DNA of 45,373 nucleotides. Source: Thermodesulfobacteriota bacterium. Its GTDB lineage: Bacteria > Desulfobacterota > WTBG01 > CAIYCZ01 > CAIRTM01. The notes below the pieces were generated by a model. The model saw only the letters and a list, made by a program, of their open reading frames with translations, searched no databases and had not been told where the DNA came from. Below are positions 24,395-33,623 of this stretch, piece after piece; position 1 is the stretch's first letter; the number at the start of each line of letters is the position of its first letter. The stretch covers positions 1 through 45,373 of the forward strand of contig JANQFE010000164.1 in the NCBI GenBank assembly GCA_028278025.1, given 5' to 3'. Made by a program: the position numbers and the translations under genes.

Positions 24395-24446
24395 GCAAAA
24401 CCCGTCTCGTAAAAGGGCGTAAAGGGGGCTAGCGCCATTTAAATAT

Positions 24447-25205
24447 TCAAAAAATACAGGGAGTATCAATAAATATGGTAGGAATATGCAACTGTTTCTG
24501 CAAGTGAATACCAAGAGCCTTCATGCCGAATGTTTCTGTTACATAATGGTGCCCATAGAAAATGTTCAAACCAAATTCCTGCGCGAGATGGTAGGCCCCA
24601 TGCTTAGGTTCACCGGTCACAAACAAATCAATATTCTGAGCTTTCAGCTCCTTAAAGAGTTGTGGTTCTGTAGCAGACCCGGCAACAACCCCTATAGATT
24701 CAATTTTTTCTGACCCGAACTGTAAAAAACCTCTGGCTTGGCCAAAAACCTTTTCAAGAACTGCAACTATCTTTTGAAACGGTTTCGGTGTCGGCAGTTT
24801 TCCTTTCATGCCAATTGGCTTGCTATAATAGAGTGCAAACGGCTCTATATTATTGAGTCCAAGTTTTTGGGCAATCGTGATGTTATGACCAACCTCCTGA
24901 TGTGCATCAAGGGGTAGATGGGCGGCATACAATGCAATGTCAGCCTGTATCAGGGCGCGGATACGCTGAAAATGATTATCTGTAACAAGCTGTTGTTTGC
25001 CCCAAAAAAGTCCATGGTGGACAATTAACAAATTACATTCTTCCTTAGCAGCTTTCAGGGTTGCTGCAAGGTTTGCATCAACCGCCAGGCCAATTTGTTT
25101 TATATGCCCGCTGTTTTCAATCTGAAGCCCATTTGCTGAATCATCATGAAAAGCATCTATTTCCAGGTAGTTGTCAAGATATGAGACGATTTTTTTTAAT
25201 TCCAT
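24447..25205 (-). CDS. Nif3-like dinuclear metal-centre protein
   Basis: The 252-residue protein belongs to the Nif3/YbgI/DUF34 family, toroidal hexamers with a two-metal site per subunit. Visible ligands are in LLIVHHGLFWGK (about residue 61), AAHLPLDAHQEVGHN (about residue 94) and the C-terminal FVTGEPKHGAYHLAQEFG...GHHYVTETFG (about 198-226). The N-terminus DSANGLQIENSG near residue 22 is also typical. A role as GTP cyclohydrolase-like or metal-insertion protein has been proposed for relatives, and no firm function can be given. It lies downstream of mutL with a 36-base gap. Confidence 0.93.
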   Translation of the reverse strand: MELKKIVSYLDNYLEIDAFHDDSANGLQIENSGHIKQIGLAVDANLAATLKAAKEECNLLIVHHGLFWGKQQLVTDNHFQRIRALIQADIALYAAHLPLDAHQEVGHNITIAQKLGLNNIEPFALYYSKPIGMKGKLPTPKPFQKIVAVLEKVFGQARGFLQFGSEKIESIGVVAGSATEPQLFKELKAQNIDLFVTGEPKHGAYHLAQEFGLNIFYGHHYVTETFGMKALGIHLQKQLHIPTIFIDTPCIF

Positions 25206-25241
25206 CTGGTTGTGACGAACCTAAAAATAAAGTGTAAACAG

Positions 25242-27047
25242 CTATTTTCGTTTAAACCGTTTTTCAATCTCGTTTTTTGTAATGATAAAAAAGGTCGGGC
25301 GCCCATGCGGACAGATATGAGGATTTTGCCTCGTGCCCAACTTTTTTATAAGGTGCTCCATCTCCTGGATAGCCAGTTTTTTACCGGCCTTTACCGAATG
25401 TGCTTTACAGGCAAGTATTGCAGCGAACTTGTGCTGATGCGACTTCCACATGTCAGCAGCGGGGTTTTCCAACAGTTCATGAATAGTATCTGCCATTATG
25501 TCCTGAGCATCCTCACCAGACAAACAGGACGGAATCGCATCAAGCGAAAAGGTGTTATTGCCGAGAGGATTAATACCAAACCCCATACTTTGAAAATCTT
25601 CCATGTGTTTTTCTATGAGGGCACTCTCCTGGTAATTCAAGTTAAGCACGATCGGGAAAACAACTTTTTGTGAAAAAGACTGACTGTTAATCATAGCATC
25701 AAGCAGTTCTTCATATACAATTCGTTCATGGGCGGCATGCTGGTCAAAAATTATAAATCCATCGCCAGTCTCTGCGATAATATAGGTGCCAAGAATCTGC
25801 CCCATAACGTTCACAACACCAAAAGGATTTGCCTCCAGACTCTCGGTTTCAGGTATACTGCCCGGTATGCCTGCACCTGCCGGCTCGGGGGGAATAGATT
25901 GCAAAGGCTGTTTTATCTCTGGCTGTAGAGTCGGCTGCCACCCTACAGTTGCCTCGCGCAAGCGGTGTAACGACACCTGTCGGCTACCGCCTTTATAGAC
26001 GGGCGGACCTTGAAAAAGGGCCTCTGGTTCACGTTGAGGAAGCTGCTCTGAGAAGAGCCCTTTTCTTTGGAGTTCAGCACGTATAGCCTTGACAATAATA
26101 TCCTGGAAAAAACGTTCATTTCGAATCCGCACTTCCCGTTTTGCTGGATGAACATTGACATCAATATAGGATGGGTTGATTTCAAGGAAGAGAATTGCGA
26201 CAGGAAATCGGCGTTGCTGTAGAAATTCACTGTAGGCCCGGCTCAGAGTAGTGCTGAGCGAAATTGACTGAACCGGTCGGCCGTTAATAAAAAATTTCTG
26301 GCCGGTACGGTTTATCCTGGTATTGTTCGGCAGACCAATATAGCCTGTAAGGTTAAAATCTGTTTTTTCAATGTTTATCGGGTAAAATTTTTCAAGAGAG
26401 TCCTGGCCATATACCTGCCGGATCCTCTCCATCAGACAGCCGCACGCCGTAAAATTGGCAATCTCCAGGTCATTTCTGTACAGAGAAAAAGCTCCTTCAT
26501 AACGGGACAGTGCCAGTGTATTGAAAACATCAGCGATAGCATTATATTCGGCAGCATCAGACTTAAGAAATTTTCTTCTAGCCGGAATGTTAAAAAAAAG
26601 ATCCGCTACCGTAACAACAGTACCGCTGCCGGAAACACACTCGCGCATTGAGTCTATCTTACCAGCTGAGACATTGACCATGATTGCTGTATCATCTGTA
26701 TGTCGGCGGGTTACGAGTGCGAGACGAGAAACAGCCGCAATGCTTGGAAGGGCTTCCCCTCGAAACCCAAGCGTTCCAACCTTTTCAATTTCATCAGCTT
26801 CTAATATCTTGCTGGTAGCATGCCGCAGCAGGCAGGCCCGGGCATCTTGCCTGTCCATGCCATGACCATTATCCTTGACTTTAACAAAGCTTTTGCCCCC
26901 ATGCTTTACTGACACAGAAATACTGTGTGCCTGGGCATCCAGAGAATTCTCCATCAACTCTTTAACGACTGAGCTTGGCCGTTCAATCACTTCACCTGCT
27001 GCAATCTTGTTGGCAGCCAGCTCTGAAAGAACTTTAATCCTGCCCAT
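25242..27047 (-). CDS. mutL: DNA mismatch repair protein MutL with endonuclease motif
   Basis: The 601-residue protein has the N-terminal GHKL ATPase: IAAGEVIERPSSVVKELMENSLDA near residue 12, DNGHGM near 60 and GFRGEALPSIAAVS near 93. A variable linker (about 340-415) separates it from the C-terminal dimerisation domain. The C-terminal domain contains DQHAAHERIVYE, a perfect DQHA(X)2E(X)4E endonuclease motif, plus ACK.H and CPHGRP, the other metal-site motifs. The enzyme should therefore nick DNA itself, as in methyl-independent mismatch repair. It matches the nearby mutS in function and strand. Confidence 0.97.
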   Translation of the reverse strand: MGRIKVLSELAANKIAAGEVIERPSSVVKELMENSLDAQAHSISVSVKHGGKSFVKVKDNGHGMDRQDARACLLRHATSKILEADEIEKVGTLGFRGEALPSIAAVSRLALVTRRHTDDTAIMVNVSAGKIDSMRECVSGSGTVVTVADLFFNIPARRKFLKSDAAEYNAIADVFNTLALSRYEGAFSLYRNDLEIANFTACGCLMERIRQVYGQDSLEKFYPINIEKTDFNLTGYIGLPNNTRINRTGQKFFINGRPVQSISLSTTLSRAYSEFLQQRRFPVAILFLEINPSYIDVNVHPAKREVRIRNERFFQDIIVKAIRAELQRKGLFSEQLPQREPEALFQGPPVYKGGSRQVSLHRLREATVGWQPTLQPEIKQPLQSIPPEPAGAGIPGSIPETESLEANPFGVVNVMGQILGTYIIAETGDGFIIFDQHAAHERIVYEELLDAMINSQSFSQKVVFPIVLNLNYQESALIEKHMEDFQSMGFGINPLGNNTFSLDAIPSCLSGEDAQDIMADTIHELLENPAADMWKSHQHKFAAILACKAHSVKAGKKLAIQEMEHLIKKLGTRQNPHICPHGRPTFFIITKNEIEKRFKRK

Positions 27048-27071
27048 TATTTTTATACACCTGGTGTTGGT

Positions 27072-27527
27072 TCACTCACTCTTTGAATACTTGTCTTCAG
27101 CTTCTAGATTCCCCTGGCTGTCATATCTTTTTCTACGTATAAGCTTGCCGTTCTCGTAGGTCCATTCATATTGCAGCAAACCATTTTCAGTATAGAGCCT
27201 GGTAATGCCGTGGGGTTTACCATCTTTAAAATGTGCCTCCTCTTTTAGCACACCACTTTCAAAGTATTCTCTGGTTGTTCCGTCAAGTTTACCATTTTTA
27301 AAATGTGCTTCAGCCTTTATCTTGCTTTCCTCTAAGCTCTCCGCTAAGACATTCCCTTCAAAATAAAGTCTGCTAATGCCTTCACGTTTCCCGTCTTTGT
27401 AATGCCATTCAAATTTTAATTTTCCATTCGGATAATATGTCTTCCTAACCTCCTCCACAGCCATCGCAGGATAAATAATACACAACGTTATGAATAAAAC
27501 TACTATATAAAGTGCTTTTTGGTTCAT
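27072..27527 (-). CDS. YwqK-like MORN-repeat-variant protein, secreted
   Basis: The 151-residue protein has a signal peptide (residues about 1-23). Five to six repeats of about 20 residues follow, with the pattern YY.NG.LK.E..YKDGK..G, such as YFESGVLKEEAHFKDGKPHG and LYTENGLLQYEWTYENGK. These are MORN-variant repeats of the YwqK family, which databases often label antitoxin. Nothing here resembles a partner toxin, so that label is not adopted. It is more likely an envelope protein of unknown role. It lies between mutS and mutL on the same strand and may be co-transcribed with mutL. Confidence 0.8.
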   Translation of the reverse strand: MNQKALYIVVLFITLCIIYPAMAVEEVRKTYYPNGKLKFEWHYKDGKREGISRLYFEGNVLAESLEESKIKAEAHFKNGKLDGTTREYFESGVLKEEAHFKDGKPHGITRLYTENGLLQYEWTYENGKLIRRKRYDSQGNLEAEDKYSKSE

Positions 27528-27626
27528 AAAGAGAGCTCCCGACGTTTTTATTATTCCTTAACCCCTTCTAGATTTTTTTATTACATAATCTTAAAAAAAA
27601 CAAGTTATGCTAATAACCAGGTTTTT

Positions 27627-30320
27627 CTAAAGATCATGATCACTACGGCTGGCAAAATCATTCGCTGATAAATCTTTTTGCCATTGAGCTATTTTCATTA
27701 AGGCTTCTAGCGGGGTCAGGCTGTTAATCTCAACATCTTTAATTTCTTTCAGCAAAGGATGATTTGCTAAAGCCTTTTGTATTGCATTAAAAGAAAGCAC
27801 CTTTTCACCGGCCTGCTCTTTTAACGGCTTAAAAAGTGGCAAGTCATAAACAGAAACAGTACCCTTTTTTTTCTTTAAGATTTCACGGATCGACCCCTCT
27901 GAGATTTTTTCCTCTTCAAGGCAAAGCAGTATTTCTGCAGCACGTTCGATAATTTCCTGCGGCAGTCCGGCCAGTTTGCCAACATGAATACCATAGCTTT
28001 TATCAGCCCCACCCGGTATCACCTTTCGTAAAAATAAAATTGTATCTTCGATCTCTTTTACCGTTACATTATAATTCTTGATGCCCCTGCGCTGATCACT
28101 CAGTTCAGTTAGTTCGTGATAATGTGTGGCAAAAAGACACTTGGGCCGAAAATGTTTCTGGTTTATATATTCACAGACTGACCAGGCAATGCTGACACCA
28201 TCAAACGTAGATGTCCCCCTGCCAATTTCATCAAATACGAGAAGGCTTTGAGATGTTGCATTAAGAAGGATATTAGCGGTTTCAATCATCTCAACCATAA
28301 AGGTGCTCTCACCTTTTGCCAGGTTGTCAGATGCTCCAATTCTGGAAAACACACGATCAACTACCCCTATATTTGCAATCCGGGCAGGAATAAATGATCC
28401 GGTTTGAGCCATAAGCACAAGCAGGGCAACCTGCCGGATAAATGTCGATTTACCGGCCATATTCGGGCCGGTAATTATAAGCAGTTGGTTGTCATCAATA
28501 TCAAGCAGCACATCGTTGTCAATAAACTGCTCACCATCAAGAGTGTGTTCAACAACCGGATGGCGCCCACCAGCTATATGGATTACCGAACCATCGGAAA
28601 TCTTAGGCTTACAATAGTTATTGGATAGTGCCACTGATGCCAATGAGAACAAAACATCGAGAACTGCAACAGCATCTGCAGTACTTTGAATCTCTGAAAT
28701 ATATTGCAGTACCAGTCTGCGGATGTCTTCAAATATTCTGCATTCAAGCTCCCGTGCCGTTTCCTCGGCACCAAGAATTTTCTCTTCATATTCCTTCAGC
28801 TCGGGAACTATGAAACGTTCTGAATTAACAAGGGTCTGCTTGCGTATATAATAGTCTGGAACCATATGAAGATTTGGTTTGGTGATATCAATATAATAAC
28901 CAAAAATCTTATTATATCTGACCTTAAGTGATTTAATTCCTGTTTTCTGTGATTCTTTTTTCTGCAGGGTTACAATCCATTCCTTTGCATTTCTTGAAAT
29001 GTATCTTGCTTCATCAAGTTCTGTGCTGTAGCCGTCTTTGATGAACCCGCCTTCTTTGATTCCCGGAGGCGGCCCTTCCACAAATGCCTTCCCAATTGTT
29101 GTAGCCAGATCGTGCAACTCAAATATGTTTTTAAGCTGTTTGGAAAAAAGTACACTTGTTAAGCAAGAAATTGTTTGCTTTAAAGCAGGAATACATTCTA
29201 AAGAATTGCCGAGGGCCACCATGTCACGTGCTGACGGCGTGCCACAGTTTATGCGGGCAAGCAGCCTCTCAAGGTCTTTGATTGGTTTTAGATGCTCCTG
29301 CAGCCTTTGCAGCAGGTCAGGGTTGGCAAACAGTTCCTCAACAGCATCTTGTCGCTTGCAGATTTCTTCTGGAAGGAGTAACGGTTGTGTAATCCATTGG
29401 GAAAGCAAACGAGCGCCCATTGGTGTAATTGTCCTGTCAAGAACACTGTAAAGAGTCGGGCACATTTTGTCACCGGAAGACGATCTCGTAAGATCGAGAT
29501 TTTTTATGGTCTGTTTATCAAGAAACATAAATTGTGTATTCTGAAAGGCAACCGGTTTTTTAAGATGTTCAAGAGACTTGTGCAGGTTATCCGAAAGATA
29601 ATAAAGAAGAGCGCCGGCACAAGATATGCCTGCTGAAAATTCTTCAATGCCAAAACTGGCAAGGGATGCTACGTTAAAGTGCTCGAGGATTCTTGTCTTG
29701 GACTGCTCATATTCAAAAATCCAACCCTCATATTCATTGACTGTCGGACTAAGTTCCGCAAAAAAATTTTTTAAACTGTTTCTCTTAAATTCTGCAGGAA
29801 CCACACATTCACACGGCTGTAAACGAATAAGTTCATCCTCAAGCTCCGTAACACTCTTAAACTCACCTATCCTGAAATCACCGGTAGAAAGATCCAGGCA
29901 GGCACATCCATATACGCATTTATTGACGTAAAAGGCCGCAAGATAATTAAAATGATATCTTTGCTCTGCATCATCCTCAAGGTTTGTGGCAGGAGAAATG
30001 ACTCGCACAATTTCTCTTTTCACAATACCTTTTACCAGTTTGGGGTCTTCAACCTGCTCACAGATAGCCACCTTAAGTCCTGAACGCGTCAGGCGGTTAA
30101 TATATCCTTGGGCTGAATGATAGGGAACACCGCACATCGGCACTTTATTATTATTCCCACCATCCCTGGCGGTAAGCGTTATATCAAGGATGGAGGATGA
30201 TCGTTTTGCATCTTCATAAAACATTTCATAAAAATCGCCGAGTCTAAAAAAAAGTATCGTGTCTCTGGGAAGGGTTTTGCGAATCGACTGATATTGTTTT
30301 AGCATAGGTGTTAAGGACAT
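27627..30320 (-). CDS. mutS: DNA mismatch repair protein MutS
   Basis: The 897-residue ATPase recognises base mismatches. The N-terminal mismatch-binding motif GDFYEMFYEDA (Phe-x-Glu) is near residue 27. Connector, lever and clamp domains follow. The C-terminal ABC-type ATPase has Walker A GPNMAGKSTFIRQ near residue 624, the ABC signature region SRIGASDNLAKGESTFMVEM and Walker B LLVFDEIGRGTSTFDG near residue 700. The DH.TH-type motif is CLFATHYHELTEL. Length is normal for MutS1. A possible -10 box TATAAT lies at 30346-30351 upstream, without a good -35. Confidence 0.97.
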   Translation of the reverse strand: MSLTPMLKQYQSIRKTLPRDTILFFRLGDFYEMFYEDAKRSSSILDITLTARDGGNNNKVPMCGVPYHSAQGYINRLTRSGLKVAICEQVEDPKLVKGIVKREIVRVISPATNLEDDAEQRYHFNYLAAFYVNKCVYGCACLDLSTGDFRIGEFKSVTELEDELIRLQPCECVVPAEFKRNSLKNFFAELSPTVNEYEGWIFEYEQSKTRILEHFNVASLASFGIEEFSAGISCAGALLYYLSDNLHKSLEHLKKPVAFQNTQFMFLDKQTIKNLDLTRSSSGDKMCPTLYSVLDRTITPMGARLLSQWITQPLLLPEEICKRQDAVEELFANPDLLQRLQEHLKPIKDLERLLARINCGTPSARDMVALGNSLECIPALKQTISCLTSVLFSKQLKNIFELHDLATTIGKAFVEGPPPGIKEGGFIKDGYSTELDEARYISRNAKEWIVTLQKKESQKTGIKSLKVRYNKIFGYYIDITKPNLHMVPDYYIRKQTLVNSERFIVPELKEYEEKILGAEETARELECRIFEDIRRLVLQYISEIQSTADAVAVLDVLFSLASVALSNNYCKPKISDGSVIHIAGGRHPVVEHTLDGEQFIDNDVLLDIDDNQLLIITGPNMAGKSTFIRQVALLVLMAQTGSFIPARIANIGVVDRVFSRIGASDNLAKGESTFMVEMIETANILLNATSQSLLVFDEIGRGTSTFDGVSIAWSVCEYINQKHFRPKCLFATHYHELTELSDQRRGIKNYNVTVKEIEDTILFLRKVIPGGADKSYGIHVGKLAGLPQEIIERAAEILLCLEEEKISEGSIREILKKKKGTVSVYDLPLFKPLKEQAGEKVLSFNAIQKALANHPLLKEIKDVEINSLTPLEALMKIAQWQKDLSANDFASRSDHDL

Positions 30321-30416
30321 CTGATACCCTCACAGCCCCTGTATCATTATATTCTGTACCTATTTATTCCTTTATAAACCGGTGTTCGGCCGTTTTTCTC
30401 TTGCTGTCAGTTTTTA

Positions 30417-30445
30417 CAGCCCAGATGTACCCGGATGCTGGGCTG
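30417..30445. terminator. Hairpin after the RNase HI gene
   Basis: CAGCCCAG (30417-30424) and CTGGGCTG (30438-30445) form a perfect 8-bp stem directly after the RNase HI stop codon. No T-run follows on the minus strand, so it may slow or stop transcription only weakly, or stabilise the 3' end. Confidence 0.45.
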
Positions 30446-30446
30446 A

Positions 30447-30902
30447 TCATAATGATTCGATATATTCAACCAGGTCTGGTTGGGTGGTGATATCATTTTT
30501 TCGATCAATCGCTTTATTAGCAAGCAGGTCCGCGGTTTTGTTTTTATTTCTAGGAATATGCGAAAGCTCATAGGTGCTGAAATTACTAAGACAGGTCTTT
30601 GCCTTTTCTGCAAGAATTTTTAATTTTTTATCCTTTATGCGATATTCGCCTCTTAGTTGCTTTACTAAAAGCTCTGAATCGGAAAACAGCATAATATTTT
30701 TGCCCCCAAGCCTCTCTGCTTCTTTAAGTCCAAAAATAAAGGCACTGTATTCTGCAACATTGTTTGTAGTGGAACCCAAATAGATGCTTTTTTCCACAAG
30801 AGACTCTACCGAATTTCTAATATAAATTCCGGCACCAGCTTCTCCGGGATTTCCCCGCGCAGCACCATCAGTATAAATATATAATGTTTTATCTTTGGTC
30901 AT
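30447..30902 (-). CDS. RNase HI-family protein
   Basis: The 151-residue protein degrades RNA in RNA-DNA hybrids. The catalytic carboxylates are visible: Asp in YIYTDGAARGNPGEAGAG (residue about 11), Glu in NNVAEYSAFIFGL (about 50), Asp in LFSDSELLVKQL (about 74) and Asp in NKNKTADLLANKA (about 128). It matches the shorter RnhA-like subgroup that lacks the E. coli basic protrusion. It follows the zinc-ribbon gene after 10 bases and the two are probably co-transcribed; no Shine-Dalgarno is evident, which favours coupled translation. Confidence 0.93.
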   Translation of the reverse strand: MTKDKTLYIYTDGAARGNPGEAGAGIYIRNSVESLVEKSIYLGSTTNNVAEYSAFIFGLKEAERLGGKNIMLFSDSELLVKQLRGEYRIKDKKLKILAEKAKTCLSNFSTYELSHIPRNKNKTADLLANKAIDRKNDITTQPDLVEYIESL

Positions 30903-30912
30903 GAAAAAACTA

Positions 30913-31635
30913 TTATTTGTTCATCTCATAAATGCGTTCTACAAAAAGAATTCGATGACAGTTTGGGCACATAACAAGTTTCTCAGCATATACGGCCTCA
31001 TTATAAACCTGTGGGGGTATTTTCATGTTGCATCCCAAACACTGTTCATTTTCTGCTAATGCTACTGCTTTGCCTTTCCTGATTCCTTGTATTTTTTTAT
31101 AGTCTGCAAAAACATCAGGGTTGATTTCAGCTACAATTATTTTGCGTTTTTCTTTTTGTTTTTCAATATCATCAAGATAATCTTTCAACTCATGTTCTAT
31201 CTGTTGTTTCTTTTCTGCATACCGTAATTTGATCGTATTCAAGTGCTCCTCAATTTTCTTAAGGTCAGTCATTGCCGACTCTATAGTATCCATAGCTTCA
31301 ATAACGTCATCCTCTTTTTTACTTATCATGCTTTTAATGTTTTCTATTTCCTGCAACGATGCTTGATATTCTTTGTTTGTTTTAATAGAGAGCAGCCTTT
31401 CTTCAATTTTTCTTTTTTGCTCTTCCAGTTCTTGCAAAGACCTTTCCCTGTTCCTATGCTCTTTCTGAAGATCTTTAAGTCTTTCCTGCTCTTTGTTATA
31501 CTGATCGTCCTCCTGTGCAACCTCGGATTCTAACGTTATGATATCATTATGATATTGTTTTTGTAACATTTCTGAGCTTTTTATATTATTGTCTATTGTC
31601 TGAATGCTAAAGAGAAGTTCAAGCTGTTTTCTCAA
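30913..31635 (-). CDS. Coiled-coil protein with C4-type zinc ribbon
   Basis: The 240-residue protein is mostly a long antiparallel coiled coil (residues about 10-170, rich in Glu/Lys/Gln). It ends in a zinc ribbon with two Cys-x2-Cys pairs, CLGCNMKIPP and MCPNCHRILF, as in the CT398/HP0958-like (DUF164) family. The Helicobacter relative HP0958 is linked to RpoN and flagellin mRNA, but the general function is unknown. The start is TTG with an excellent Shine-Dalgarno (AGGAGG). It pairs with the RNase HI gene, an arrangement that may hint at a nucleic-acid role. Confidence 0.9.
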   Translation of the reverse strand: MRKQLELLFSIQTIDNNIKSSEMLQKQYHNDIITLESEVAQEDDQYNKEQERLKDLQKEHRNRERSLQELEEQKRKIEERLLSIKTNKEYQASLQEIENIKSMISKKEDDVIEAMDTIESAMTDLKKIEEHLNTIKLRYAEKKQQIEHELKDYLDDIEKQKEKRKIIVAEINPDVFADYKKIQGIRKGKAVALAENEQCLGCNMKIPPQVYNEAVYAEKLVMCPNCHRILFVERIYEMNK

Positions 31636-31666
31636 GACAACCTCCTTCTGAAAATATTTTAGATAT

Positions 31667-31699
31667 AAAAAAATGCACCCGCTTTTGTGGGTGCATTTT
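31667..31699 (-). terminator. Intrinsic terminator after the tRNA
   Basis: AATGCACCC (31672-31680) pairs with GGGTGCATT (31689-31697) around 8 bases, with a T-run on the minus-strand side (A-run at 31667-31673 as given). It ends the transcript that includes rpoD and the tRNA, just before the zinc-ribbon gene. Confidence 0.85.
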
Positions 31700-31776
31700 A
31701 GAGTACATTACAAAAAGTTTTTAATGAAAGTAAAATTTTTTGAATATAGGTGATTATTCATAATGAGCTTTTTTAA

Positions 31777-31849
31777 TGGGCTCACCAGGATTCGAACCTG
31801 GGACCATCCGGTTATGAGCCGGGAGCTCTACCAACTGAGCTATGAGCCC
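31777..31849 (-). tRNA. tRNA with CAT anticodon (Met or Ile2)
   Basis: On the minus strand the 73-base gene starts GGGCTCATAGCTCAGTTGG and ends GGTGAGCCCA. The acceptor stem GGGCTCA pairs with TGAGCCC. The D arm is GCTC...GAGC and the T arm is CCAGGTTCGAATCCTGG. The anticodon loop CTCATAA sits on the stem CCGG/CCGG with anticodon CAT. CCA is not encoded, as ATTAAAA follows. There is no initiator-type mismatch at the first pair, so it is elongator tRNA-Met or tRNA-Ile2 (lysidine-modified); sequence alone does not settle which. It begins 8 bases after the rpoD stop. Confidence 0.95.
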
Positions 31850-31857
31850 TTTTTATA

Positions 31858-33609
31858 TTAACTCTCTACAAAGCTTTTAAGTTTTTTATTCCTTATTGGA
31901 TGTCGCAACTTTCGCAATGCTTTAGCTTCTATTTGTCTGATGCGTTCTCTTGTCACATCAAAGTCTCTACCAACTTCTTCCAGGGTATGGTCGGCCCTTT
32001 CACCAATGCCAAAACGTAGCCTCAAGACCTTCTCTTCCCGGGGAGTGAGCGTCGAAAGCACCCCTTGGGTTTGTTCTGAAAGGTTTTGGTATGTTACAGA
32101 ATCCATGGGGTTAAGAATTTTTTTATCTTCAATAAAGTCTCCCAGATGACTGTCCTCTTCTTCTCCAATGGGCGTTTCAAGTGAAATGGGTTCTTTGGCT
32201 ATTTTTAATACTTTTCTAACCTTATCCAGAGGCAACTCCATCTTTTCAGCGATTTCTTCCGGGTTTGGCTCACGTCCCTTCTCCTGAACAAGATAGCGCG
32301 AAGTTCTAATGAGCTTATTAATGGTCTCAATCATATGGACCGGAATGCGGATTGTACGTGCCTGATCGGCAATTGCTCTGGTAATTGCCTGGCGTATCCA
32401 CCATGTTGCATATGTGCTGAATTTGTAGCCCCGCTGGTATTCAAATTTGTCAACAGCCTTAATAAGGCCGATGTTCCCTTCCTGAATCAAATCGAGAAAC
32501 TGCAATCCACGATTTGTATACTTTTTAGCAAGACTTACCACTAAACGAAGGTTGGACCGCACGAGCTCATCTTGGGCGGTTTTTGCTTTGGTTTCCCCCT
32601 TGTTAATACATTTTATAGCTTCCTTCAAGACCTGAATTGACAAGCCTGACTTTTTTTCAATTTCAATAATCTGTTTTCTGTAATTTCTAATCTCTTTTTC
32701 AATGCTCTGGAGGTCCTCAAGCGTTGTACCAAATTTTCTTTTTATTTTCCTCTGTTCTTTTTTGTCTTCTTTCGCCTTGCGAATCAGCCCTCGTATTTCT
32801 TTGGGTTCAAGGCCAACCTTTTTACTGCATTGTTTAATCTGGTTCTCAAATGATTTGACCTGCGTAAGCAAATTGCGGAGTCGGGTTACTATGTTTTCAA
32901 TAAATTTCTTCTTGAGGTTCAGTTCTTTTAACTTATCAAACAGCGTGGATTTATTCTTTTCAACTGTTTGTCTTAAATATTTTTTTCTTTTTTCACTAAG
33001 CTCTTTTTTGGTTGCCAAACGCTGTATAATCTTTTCGTTCTCATAATACAGCTTTTTTATATGTTCTATCTGTTCCAAAAATTCATAGATATAGCTCTCT
33101 TCATCTATTTCACTATCTTCATCTTCAAGATCAGCTATAACATCAGTTATTGATACTTGTCCCTTTTGTAATGCATCTGAGAGTACAAATATTTCCTGAA
33201 CCGTAATCGGTGTATTAAGCACAACCTGAAGGACTTCCCGTTCTCCCCCCTCAATCCTTTTGGCAATTTCAACCTCCTCTTCCCGTGAGAGCAAGGATAC
33301 TGAACCCATTTCTTTTAGATACATGCGAACAGGGTCATTTATTTTGCCATAAAGATCTCTTTCATCTGTTGTGGTTTCCTCTGCCTGATCAAGTTTATTA
33401 ACTTTGCGCCGCTGAAGCCTTACTTTCTGTGAAGAATCAACTATCTCAATATCCATTTCTCCAAACATAAGCATTAATTCATCTATCTGGTCAGGCGAAA
33501 CCATATCCGGTGGAAGCACATCATTTACCTCATCATAGGTCAAAAATCCTTTCTCCTTGCCGATATTTATGAGTTGTTTTACCTGATCCATCTTAGGCTT
33601 TCTTCCCAT
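31858..33609 (-). CDS. rpoD: RNA polymerase primary sigma factor RpoD
   Basis: The 583-residue housekeeping sigma-70 has region 1.1 ([24 protein letters not shown], near residue 7) and region 1.2 ([32 protein letters not shown], near residue 91). A charged non-conserved region of coiled-coil character follows (about 140-340). Region 2 reads [48 protein letters not shown], and regions 3 and 4 end in [43 protein letters not shown] Shine-Dalgarno AAGGAG precedes the ATG. It lies 14 bases downstream of dnaG. Confidence 0.98.
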   Translation of the reverse strand: MGRKPKMDQVKQLINIGKEKGFLTYDEVNDVLPPDMVSPDQIDELMLMFGEMDIEIVDSSQKVRLQRRKVNKLDQAEETTTDERDLYGKINDPVRMYLKEMGSVSLLSREEEVEIAKRIEGGEREVLQVVLNTPITVQEIFVLSDALQKGQVSITDVIADLEDEDSEIDEESYIYEFLEQIEHIKKLYYENEKIIQRLATKKELSEKRKKYLRQTVEKNKSTLFDKLKELNLKKKFIENIVTRLRNLLTQVKSFENQIKQCSKKVGLEPKEIRGLIRKAKEDKKEQRKIKRKFGTTLEDLQSIEKEIRNYRKQIIEIEKKSGLSIQVLKEAIKCINKGETKAKTAQDELVRSNLRLVVSLAKKYTNRGLQFLDLIQEGNIGLIKAVDKFEYQRGYKFSTYATWWIRQAITRAIADQARTIRIPVHMIETINKLIRTSRYLVQEKGREPNPEEIAEKMELPLDKVRKVLKIAKEPISLETPIGEEEDSHLGDFIEDKKILNPMDSVTYQNLSEQTQGVLSTLTPREEKVLRLRFGIGERADHTLEEVGRDFDVTRERIRQIEAKALRKLRHPIRNKKLKSFVES

Positions 33610-33623
33610 CTACTCGTCTCCTT

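Noticed and set aside
25943..26230. Minus-strand and plus-strand ORFs inside mutL and mutS
   Set aside because: They are shadows of strongly coding mutL and mutS frames, with no starts or motifs of their own.
27072..27527. Toxin-antitoxin antitoxin call for the YwqK-like protein
   Set aside because: It has a signal peptide and no partner toxin gene nearby; the label is a database habit rather than evidence.
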